A stretch of DNA of 5,619 nucleotides from Candidatus Sulfotelmatobacter sp. (GTDB lineage Bacteria; Acidobacteriota; Terriglobia; Terriglobales; Acidobacteriaceae), in contig JASIKQ010000035.1 in NCBI GenBank assembly GCA_030049565.1, positions 1 to 5,619 on the forward strand, read 5' to 3'. The notes below the pieces were generated by a model. It was not told the origin of the DNA, ran no database searches, and saw only the letters and a program-made list of their open reading frames with translations. The position numbers and the translations under genes were made by a program. The stretch's first letter is position 1, and the number at the start of each line of letters is the position of its first letter. Below are positions 1 through 4,706 of the stretch, one piece after another.

Positions 1-140
1 TCAACCGCCTGTCCAACTCGCGGAGGCAGTTGACTGGCATCCCTCGCTCGCCCGACCTGTTCATACGTAAAGCCCACCAGAAGGGCCAACACCAGCAGAG
101 CCAGAAGTACATACAAGATTCTTCGAACCCACTTTCTCAT
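1..140 (-). CDS. N-terminus of a membrane-anchored alpha/beta-hydrolase-like protein (partial)
   Basis: This is a partial gene that runs off the left edge. Only the first 46 codons, starting at ATG 140-138, are present. The start is well supported: a perfect AGGAGG (154-149 on the minus strand) sits 8 bases upstream. The peptide opens with a basic stretch (MRKWVRR), followed by a hydrophobic helix at about residues 8-25, and then residues 24-46 reading FTYEQVGRARDASQLPPRVGQAV. That combination of signal anchor and 'YEQ.GR..D...LP..G..V' resembles the N-terminus of acidobacterial alpha/beta hydrolases, in which the catalytic domain follows directly. The catalytic serine, acid and histidine lie outside the window, so enzymatic activity cannot be judged. 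It starts 40 bases after the stop of the small membrane protein and is probably the third gene of the padR operon. The protein is likely anchored in the inner membrane with its enzyme domain in the periplasm. Confidence 0.62.
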   Translation of the reverse strand, partial: MRKWVRRILYVLLALLVLALLVGFTYEQVGRARDASQLPPRVGQAV

Positions 141-148
141 CTGCCCGG

Positions 149-154
149 CCTCCT
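149..154 (-). promoter_or_regulatory. Ribosome binding site of the hydrolase-like gene
   Basis: A perfect AGGAGG on the minus strand lies 8 bases before ATG 140. It fixes the start of the partial gene at the left edge. It is the strongest Shine-Dalgarno match in the leftward operon. Confidence 0.75.
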
Positions 155-180
155 GATAAGAAACAACTGGCTCAATGAAA

Positions 181-450
181 TTACGGTCGTATGGGCCAGG
201 GGAATAAGAAGCTTCCAAAAGCGATAAGGAGCGGCACCACTCCGGCGATCGCCCCGAGTACCCATTTCCACATTCCCGACCGCATCAGCCACTGTCGCAG
301 CAGAGAGATGGCAGCGTCATAGACGAGCGGTGCCGCGCCCGATGTGTTGGTGAATTCGTTGAATATCCAAAGAAGTTCTTCCTCGAACCGCAGGCGGAAG
401 GCGGGTGGATGCAAACAAATGAGCCAACGATACAAGGTGCGGTTCATCAT
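181..450 (-). CDS. Small single-helix membrane protein of the PadR operon
   Basis: This 89-residue protein has no known function. Residues 6-35 (LYRWL..LHPPAFR.RF.EE.LWIFNE) match by eye a motif often seen in Acidobacteriota next to PadR regulators and at the N-terminus of some permease-type proteins. Residues 62-84 form a single hydrophobic helix ending in FPWPIRP. The first part is probably amphipathic and cytoplasmic, and the tail would lie in or across the inner membrane. The start ATG at 450 overlaps the padR stop as ATGA, which indicates translational coupling. A second ATG at 447 is equally possible and sits better behind the GAGAGG stretch, since the first ATG is only about two bases from it. 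The 40 bases downstream hold the ribosome binding site of the next gene. Its role may be as a membrane partner or a relic of a longer permease. This is inference from context only. Confidence 0.72.
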   Translation of the reverse strand: MMNRTLYRWLICLHPPAFRLRFEEELLWIFNEFTNTSGAAPLVYDAAISLLRQWLMRSGMWKWVLGAIAGVVPLLIAFGSFLFPWPIRP

Positions 451-797
451 GCCCTCTCTGGACGGATCTTGAGATGTTGTCTTGCCTCGCGGACCAAGGC
501 TTCAAGTCTCGCGATCTCGGTAGCCAGAAGTCCTCGGCCGAAGCGTGACAGACGATAGTAGCGGCGCCTCGGATCATCGCCAGGAGAACGTGGCGAGCGC
601 TCTTCCACGATGCCTTGATCGAGCAGCTTTTGCAGATTGTCATACAACGTTCCTGGACCCAGCTTGTAGCGGTCCTCCGACTGACGGGCCACCTCTCGCA
701 TGATCCCGTAGCCGTGACGATCTTCACTTGCAAGGGCAAGCAGAATATGCAACGCGGCAGGGGAAAGAGGTAGGAATTGATCAAAACCTTCTTTCAT
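447..797 (-). CDS. PadR-family winged-helix transcriptional regulator
   Basis: This 116-residue protein is a compact PadR-type repressor. The N-terminal winged helix-turn-helix covers about residues 10-95: LSPAALHILLALA (helix 1), HGYGIMREV (28-36), the recognition-helix signature GPGTLYDNLQKLL (47-59), then the wing with GIVEERS and RRRYYRLSRFGRGLL (77-91). A short C-terminal helix (93-109) would provide dimerisation, as in the small PadR subfamily-2 type. PadR proteins bind as dimers to dyads at their own promoter and release DNA on binding a small ligand. The ligand here cannot be deduced. The gene leads an apparent operon with a small membrane protein and a hydrolase-like protein. A dyad lies inside its own promoter, which suggests autorepression. 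ATG 797 is chosen because it sits just behind the promoter. There is no strong Shine-Dalgarno, only a weak GGA. Confidence 0.93.
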   Translation of the reverse strand: MKEGFDQFLPLSPAALHILLALASEDRHGYGIMREVARQSEDRYKLGPGTLYDNLQKLLDQGIVEERSPRSPGDDPRRRYYRLSRFGRGLLATEIARLEALVREARQHLKIRPERA

Positions 798-828
798 AGT
801 CGGCGTCCGTTATATCGGAATCCGACTA
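797..828. promoter_or_regulatory. Candidate PadR operator: two nested inverted repeats
   Basis: TCGGAATCCGA (815-825) is a perfect 5-1-5 dyad lying in the promoter spacer next to the -10. Around it, TAGTCGG (797-803) and CCGACTA (822-828) form a second perfect 7-base inverted repeat that spans the -10 and reaches the start codon. Occupancy of either would block RNA polymerase. Assignment to the adjacent PadR protein is inference. Confidence 0.5.
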
Positions 829-838
829 CTACAGTCAA
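809..838 (-). promoter_or_regulatory. Sigma-70-type promoter of the padR operon
   Basis: On the minus strand TTGACT (838-833) is followed by an 18-base spacer and TATAAC (814-809). Both hexamers are close to consensus. The -10 ends only 11 bases before the padR ATG, so the expected start site is around 802-803, leaving a leader of about five bases. Transcription would run leftwards through padR, the small membrane gene and the hydrolase-like gene. Confidence 0.72.
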
Positions 839-1000
839 GACCTATCTTCCGAACACCCTGGGCAGAATCTCGGCACAAATCCAACAAACGAGTACTAGCT
901 AAATCGCCTCGCTTACCCTTTGCGTAACCAACCTTGGGAGGCTTGGTCAACCGCCAGAATGTGCCCACCGTCGCAGTTTTGGGCGCTGGCCTACGTTCGC

Positions 1001-1029
1001 TTGCATTCTGTGCCTGCAACGCCTACAAT
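1001..1029 (+). promoter_or_regulatory. Sigma-70-type promoter of the toxin-antitoxin operon
   Basis: TTGCAT (1001-1006), a 17-base spacer and TACAAT (1024-1029) give a near-consensus promoter. Only six bases separate the -10 from GTG 1036, so the start site is expected at or within a base or two of that codon. ACGC (1019-1022) and GCGT (1034-1037) flank the -10 as an inverted repeat. TGCAA occurs at 1015-1019 and 1037-1041, and its complement TTGCA at 1001-1005. These could be antitoxin binding half-sites. Confidence 0.7.
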
Positions 1030-1035
1030 TTATGC

Positions 1036-1278
1036 GTGCAATATACGATCCGCAATGTGCCGGGGAGTTTGGATGAAGCGCTTCGCCGGGCCGCCCGCGA
1101 GCGGGGCAAGAGCCTGAACGAAGTAACCATTGAAGCTCTCGCGCGCGGTGCCGGGATTACCGGGGAGCGCGGCCGGCAACGCGATCTCGGCGACATTGCG
1201 GGTACCTGGCGCGAAGATCCCGGTTTCGACAGCGCCCTGGCCGCGCAGGATACCATCGATGAAGAGATGTGGCGGTGA
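1036..1278 (+). CDS. vapB: Ribbon-helix-helix antitoxin (VapB/FitA-like) of a type II toxin-antitoxin pair
   Basis: This 80-residue antitoxin neutralises the PIN toxin encoded directly downstream and is expected to repress its own operon. Residues 2-40 (QYTIRNVP..LDEALRRAARERGKSLNEV..EALARGAG) form the strand-helix-helix DNA-binding domain of the FitA/Arc type. The acidic, tryptophan-containing tail at residues 50-79 (DLGDIAGTW, EDPGFD, QDTIDEEMW) is the usual segment that wraps the toxin and blocks its active site. The reading frame is open further upstream to a TTG at 934, but the family begins right at the QYTIRNVP strand. The promoter -10 also lies six bases before GTG 1036, so that GTG is chosen. 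No Shine-Dalgarno is possible on a transcript starting there, which makes leaderless translation likely. The stop overlaps the toxin start as GTGA. Confidence 0.9.
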   Translation: MQYTIRNVPGSLDEALRRAARERGKSLNEVTIEALARGAGITGERGRQRDLGDIAGTWREDPGFDSALAAQDTIDEEMWR

Positions 1279-1658
1279 GGCTGGCGCTCGACACGAACCG
1301 GTATGCCGACCTCTGCCGGGGCAACGCCCCCGTGGTCGAAACGGTCGAACTCGCCGACGAAGTCTGGCTGCCCTTCATCGTTCTGGGAGAATTGCGCGCC
1401 GGATTCGCGGTGGGTAATCAAGGCCCGCGCAACGAGGCTGTCCTGCGCCGTTTCCTACTGAAGCCCGGCGTCGGTGTTCTCTACGCCGATCAACAGACCA
1501 CGCATCATTACGCCGCGGTCTACCGGCAACTGCGAAAGCAAGGCACTCCCATCCCGACCAACGACATGTGGGTCGCCGCCCTCGTCCTGCAACACTCGCT
1601 TGTCTTGTGTGCCCGTGACGTCCATTTTGACGCCCTCCCTCAGCTCACCCGTGTCTAG
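1275..1658 (+). CDS. vapC: PIN-domain ribonuclease toxin, VapC family
   Basis: This 127-residue PIN-domain toxin is a Mg2+/Mn2+-dependent endoribonuclease that stops growth by cutting tRNA or rRNA when the antitoxin is lost. The acidic active-site residues all appear present: D6 in LALDTNRY, E39 in VLGELRAGF, D97 in PTNDMWVAA, and D115 with D119 in ARDVHFD. Length and motif spacing are those of a complete VapC, with no sign of inactivation. The start is set at GTG 1275, which gives MRLALDTN, overlaps the antitoxin stop by four bases and has GAAGAG 8 bases upstream. An in-frame GTG at 1269 would add two residues but has poor spacing. The target RNA cannot be read from the sequence. The gene is followed by about 235 bases without a gene before gyrA, and no T-rich terminator is seen directly behind it. 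Confidence 0.93.
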   Translation: MRLALDTNRYADLCRGNAPVVETVELADEVWLPFIVLGELRAGFAVGNQGPRNEAVLRRFLLKPGVGVLYADQQTTHHYAAVYRQLRKQGTPIPTNDMWVAALVLQHSLVLCARDVHFDALPQLTRV

Positions 1659-1709
1659 AAAGCGACATGGAAATTGCATCTAGGTGGGCAACATTATTCG
1701 CCGCTGGCG

Positions 1710-1718
1710 TGGTAAAAT
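1710..1718 (+). promoter_or_regulatory. Candidate extended -10 promoter of gyrA
   Basis: TGGTAAAAT fits the extended -10 pattern TGnTAnAAT-like (TG at 1710-1711, hexamer TAAAAT at 1713-1718). No good -35 lies 16-18 bases upstream, which is tolerable for an extended -10. It would start transcription near 1725 and give gyrA a leader of about 170 bases. No better promoter was found between vapC and gyrA. Confidence 0.4.
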
Positions 1719-1725
1719 AGAACCA

Positions 1726-1785
1726 TCTGAGATCAGAATAACCACCTGTAAACACAGCTGTTTAGCGCATATTCGCAAATTGCGA
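1726..1785 (+). promoter_or_regulatory. Three short perfect dyads upstream of gyrA
   Basis: Three perfect inverted repeats follow one another: TCTGA-GA-TCAGA (1726-1737), TAAACA-CAGC-TGTTTA (1749-1764) and TCGCAA-A-TTGCGA (1773-1785). Their centres are about 25 and 22 bases apart. They could be operator sites or small RNA hairpins in the gyrA leader. Their sequences differ, so a single repeated operator is unlikely. Confidence 0.45.
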
Positions 1786-1805
1786 CAAAGGCAAGGTCTG
1801 TGATT

Positions 1806-1834
1806 CCCACGCTTCGAAAACCGCGAAGCGTGGG
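1806..1834 (+). terminator. Perfect 11-bp hairpin between vapC and gyrA
   Basis: CCCACGCTTCG (1806-1816) pairs without mismatch with CGAAGCGTGGG (1824-1834) around a 7-base loop. The stem is strong, but the run of T needed for intrinsic termination is missing (GCACCC follows). It may be a weak terminator for the toxin-antitoxin operon, a structural element of the gyrA leader, or a copy of a dispersed REP-like intergenic repeat. The 'cttcg...cgaag...tggggcaccc' style recalls intergenic repeats of Acidobacteriota, which is memory-based and untested. Confidence 0.45.
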
Positions 1835-1839
1835 GCACC

Positions 1840-1860
1840 CTCAACGAAGATAAGGTTGAG
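1840..1860 (+). promoter_or_regulatory. Second hairpin in the gyrA leader
   Basis: CTCAAC (1840-1845) and GTTGAG (1855-1860) form a 6-base-pair stem with a 9-base loop. It lies five bases downstream of the 11-bp hairpin and 17 bases before the gyrA Shine-Dalgarno. It is a plausible element for controlling ribosome access. Confidence 0.4.
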
Positions 1861-1865
1861 CGAAA

Positions 1866-1882
1866 AGCTAGCAGCTAGGAGC
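1866..1882 (+). repeat. Heptamer tandem repeat containing the gyrA ribosome binding site
   Basis: AGCTAGC (1866-1872), AGCTAGG (1873-1879) and a partial AGC (1880-1882) form 2.4 copies of a 7-base unit. The Shine-Dalgarno AGGAG (1877-1881) arises at the junction of the second and third copies. It is 12 bases from ATG 1894, rather long. A change in copy number would alter or displace the ribosome binding site. Confidence 0.5.
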
Positions 1883-1893
1883 CAAAAGTCTAA

Positions 1894-4545
1894 ATGCCCG
1901 AAGATCAAAACCCCGAACTCCCATTAACCCCTCCGCCCGGCGACGGCGGCTCGGGTCCCGGCGCGCTACACATTCAGCCCGTCAACATTGAAGACGAGAT
2001 GCGCAAGTCGTATCTCGACTATTCGATGTCGGTCATCATCGGCCGCGCCCTGCCCGACGTGCGCGACGGACTCAAGCCCGTGCACCGCCGAATTCTCTAC
2101 ACCATGCAGCAGATGGGCCTGCAGCCCAATCGCGCCACGCGCAAGTGCGCCCGCATCGTCGGCGACGTCATGGGCAAGTACCACCCGCACGGCAACCTCG
2201 CGGTTTATGACGCCCTGGTGCGCCTGGCGCAGCCGTGGTCGATGCGCTACCCGCTGATTTTCGGCCAGGGAAATTTTGGCTCGGTTGATGGCGACCCACC
2301 CGCCGCCGACCGCTACACCGAAGCCAAGCTCGCGCAGGTTGCCACCGCGCTGCTGGAAGATCTCGACAAAGAAACCGTCGACTTCCGCCCCAACTACGAT
2401 GGCAGCGAAGTCGAGCCTGACGTTTTGCCCACGCGCATTCCAAACTTGCTGATCAACGGCTCCGACGGAATCGCCGTCGGCATGGCGACCAAAATTCCGC
2501 CGCACAATTTGACGGAAATTGTCGACGCGGCCATCACGCTGGTCAACGATCCCAATGCGCAACTCGCAGAAATTCTGAAAATAGTCCAAGGCCCGGATTT
2601 TCCGACCGCCGGCGTCATTCACGGCCGCGCGGGAATTTTCGAAGCCTACAAAACCGGCCGCGGACGCTTCACCATGCGCGCCCAAGCCGCGATCGAAAAC
2701 CTGACCAAGGACCGGCAGGCGATCATCGTCACTGAAATTCCCTATCAGGTGAACAAGGCGATCCTGATCAAGCGCATCGCGCAACTGGTCAACGACAAAG
2801 AAATTGAAAACATCGCCGACGTTCGCGACGAAAGCGATCGCGAAGGCATGCGCATCGTCATCGAACTCAAGCGCGGCGCCGAACCGCAGATCATCCTCAA
2901 TCAGCTCTTCAAGCACACGCAAATGCAGGAAGGTTTTTCGATGATCCTGCTCGCGGTGGTGAACGGCCAGCCGCGCGAAATGGGACTGATCCCCGCCATC
3001 AAGCACTTCATCAATCATCGCGTCGATGTCGTGCGCCGGCGCACCGCGTATCTACTCGCGAAGGCCCGAGATCGCGAACACATTCTGGAAGGCTACCTCA
3101 CCGCGCTCGATCACCTCGACAACGTCATTACAATTATTCGCGGCAGCGCCAACCGCGCCGACGCCCGCGAAAACCTGATTCTCTATTTCGGCGGCAAGAA
3201 GATCGACATCAACACCACCGGCCGCGCGCCCAAGCTCGATCCCGAAAAGCCCTTCACCGGCAAACAAGCAGACGCAATCCTCGAACTGCAACTGCATCGC
3301 CTGACCAAGCTTTCGATTGACGAAATCTCCAACGAGTTGAAAGAAACTCGCGAGAAGATCGCCGAGTACGAGTCGATTCTAGCGTCAGAAAAAAAGCTTC
3401 GCACAGTCATCATCAAAGAGCTCGAAGAAGTCAAAGAAGCCTACGGAGATGAGCGCCGCACCCGCATCGAAGACGAAGCCGCAGAAATCGTTCTTGAGGA
3501 CCTGATCGCTGATGAGCAGGTGGCCGTAACCTTCAGCCACTCCGGCTACATGAAGCGCACGCCGATCTCGACTTACCGCATGCAGCGCCGCGGCGGCACT
3601 GGCCGCACCGGCATGAAGACGCGCGAGGAAGATTTCGTCGAGCATCTCTTCATCGCCTCGACGCACGCCTACATTCTGATCTTCACCAACACCGGCCGCG
3701 TCTACTGGCTCAAGGTCTACGAAATTCCCGATGTCAGCGCCGCCGGACGCGGCAAGCACATCGGCAACCTGATCGGCCTGCAACCGGGCGAGAACGTGCG
3801 CACCATGCTCGCCGTGCGCAATCTCGAAGAAGAAAACAAATACATCTTCTTCGCCACGCGCAACGGGCTGGTAAAAAAATCCGAGCTGCGCGAGTTCATG
3901 CACGTGCGCTCGAACGGCATCATGGCGATCGGCATCGAGCAAGGGGATGAACTCGTCGCCGCCCGCGTCACTGACGGCAACCAGATCGTCTTCCTCGCCA
4001 CGCACGAAGGCATGGCTATCCGCTTCGACGAAAGCCACGTGCGGCCCATGGGTCGCGCCGCGTATGGAGTCTGGGGAATCGATCTCGAAAAAGGCGATTA
4101 CGTTGTCGGTATGACGGTAACGCCGAAGCCCGGGGCTGCCCCTGTGAAGACGACCGAAGAAATTGCGGAAGGGGACGCTGCGGATCTCACCGCCGGCGGC
4201 AACCTGATTCTCTCCGTCACCGAAAACGGCTTCGGCAAGCGCACCCCAGCCGACGAATACCGCCTGACCAATCGCGGCGGCAAAGGCGTAATCAACCTGA
4301 AAACGACAGAGCGAGTAGGCAAAGTAGTCAGCATCGCGCTGGTCGACGAAGACTCGCAGCTCATGCTGATCAGCCAATACGGCAAGATCATCCGCATGGA
4401 TTCGAAGACCATCCGCGAATCCGGCCGCAACGCCCAGGGCGTGCGCCTGCTGCAGATGGAACCGGGCGACCGCGTGGCGGCTGCAGTCGTGATCGCGCCA
4501 GAAGAAGAACCCAACGGTGGCAATGGGGGAACTCTGATTCAATAA
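1894..4545 (+). CDS. gyrA: DNA gyrase subunit A
   Basis: GyrA is the breakage-reunion subunit of the A2B2 gyrase, which introduces negative supercoils with ATP hydrolysed by GyrB. The protein has 883 residues, close to the E. coli length of 875, with a Pro/Gly-rich N-terminal extension of about 19 residues. The winged-helix and tower domains span about 30-540, including the catalytic Tyr141 with Arg140 and conserved Arg51, Lys61, His64, His97, His99 and the DNA-intercalating Ile193. A coiled-coil segment lies near 475-515. The six-bladed C-terminal domain follows from about 540, with a GyrA box QRRGGTG at 564-570 (usual form QRRGGKG) and a second RGGKG at 794-798. The drug-contact positions are atypical: Asn101, Leu102, Phe123 and Asp139 stand where E. 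coli has Asp82, Ser83, Asp104 and Met120. Asp106 (E. coli Asp87) is kept. The GyrA-type C-terminal domain with a GyrA box argues against ParC. gyrB is not adjacent. Confidence 0.97.
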   Translation: MPEDQNPELPLTPPPGDGGSGPGALHIQPVNIEDEMRKSYLDYSMSVIIGRALPDVRDGLKPVHRRILYTMQQMGLQPNRATRKCARIVGDVMGKYHPHGNLAVYDALVRLAQPWSMRYPLIFGQGNFGSVDGDPPAADRYTEAKLAQVATALLEDLDKETVDFRPNYDGSEVEPDVLPTRIPNLLINGSDGIAVGMATKIPPHNLTEIVDAAITLVNDPNAQLAEILKIVQGPDFPTAGVIHGRAGIFEAYKTGRGRFTMRAQAAIENLTKDRQAIIVTEIPYQVNKAILIKRIAQLVNDKEIENIADVRDESDREGMRIVIELKRGAEPQIILNQLFKHTQMQEGFSMILLAVVNGQPREMGLIPAIKHFINHRVDVVRRRTAYLLAKARDREHILEGYLTALDHLDNVITIIRGSANRADARENLILYFGGKKIDINTTGRAPKLDPEKPFTGKQADAILELQLHRLTKLSIDEISNELKETREKIAEYESILASEKKLRTVIIKELEEVKEAYGDERRTRIEDEAAEIVLEDLIADEQVAVTFSHSGYMKRTPISTYRMQRRGGTGRTGMKTREEDFVEHLFIASTHAYILIFTNTGRVYWLKVYEIPDVSAAGRGKHIGNLIGLQPGENVRTMLAVRNLEEENKYIFFATRNGLVKKSELREFMHVRSNGIMAIGIEQGDELVAARVTDGNQIVFLATHEGMAIRFDESHVRPMGRAAYGVWGIDLEKGDYVVGMTVTPKPGAAPVKTTEEIAEGDAADLTAGGNLILSVTENGFGKRTPADEYRLTNRGGKGVINLKTTERVGKVVSIALVDEDSQLMLISQYGKIIRMDSKTIRESGRNAQGVRLLQMEPGDRVAAAVVIAPEEEPNGGNGGTLIQ

Positions 4546-4556
4546 TGCTCGCGTAG

Positions 4557-4578
4557 CGGCGGACGCATTCGTCCGCCG
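4557..4578 (+). terminator. Hairpin downstream of gyrA, probable terminator
   Basis: CGGCGGACG (4557-4565) pairs perfectly with CGTCCGCCG (4570-4578) around the loop CATT. It lies 12 bases after the gyrA stop. The stem is very GC-rich, but only GAACCTCGACTT follows, so there is no true U-tract. A stabilising or Rho-assisted 3' end is possible. The sequence resembles a REP-type unit and may have other copies in the genome. Confidence 0.55.
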
Positions 4579-4706
4579 AACCTCGACTTAAGGCCGCAGT
4601 CTCAGCCGCGCCGAAAGGTTCGCCAACCATCCCGCCCAAGGTCGGCACATTACTACGGTTATCCTCGCCGCGACCAGCCTGTCAGACATAATCACGGCGG
4701 TGCCAT
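4579..4706. other. Intergenic stretch before the HEAT-like gene
   Basis: No gene is supported in this stretch. CATAAT at 4687-4692 could be the -10 of the downstream gene, 14 bases before its ATG, but no acceptable -35 is present at the right distance. A stop codon (4689-4691) in the frame of the downstream gene prevents a longer N-terminus with an upstream start. Confidence 0.35.

Noticed and set aside
30..227. 65-codon open frame on the plus strand at the left edge
   Set aside because: It is antisense to the hydrolase-like start and its AGGAGG, and has a low-complexity product with no ribosome binding site.
317..784. 155-codon open frame on the minus strand overlapping padR
   Set aside because: It is in another frame of the clear PadR gene and the small membrane gene, and its product is Arg/Ser/Cys-rich with no domain.
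934..1035. 34-codon N-terminal extension of the antitoxin from TTG 934
   Set aside because: The extra residues do not resemble the family, the domain begins exactly at residue 2 after GTG 1036, and the promoter -10 lies inside the extension.
1023..1421. 132-codon minus-strand open frame opposite the toxin-antitoxin pair
   Set aside because: It is a mirror of two well-supported genes and is Arg/Ser-rich without motifs.
1659..1893. A small gene, tRNA or known riboswitch in the gyrA leader
   Set aside because: No frame with a start and ribosome binding site of useful length was seen, no cloverleaf was found, and no riboswitch consensus was recognised. Only the dyads and the heptamer repeat are supported.
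1966..3018. Long open frame of 350 codons on the minus strand inside gyrA
   Set aside because: It lies antisense to conserved GyrA catalytic sequence and its composition reflects the codon bias of gyrA (repeated V, D, F, A). It has no recognisable domain and no ribosome binding site.
3385..4542. Long open frame of 385 codons on the minus strand inside gyrA
   Set aside because: It is antisense to the GyrA C-terminal blades. The product is low in complexity and rich in A, D, V and F as expected for a mirror frame of a GC-rich gene.
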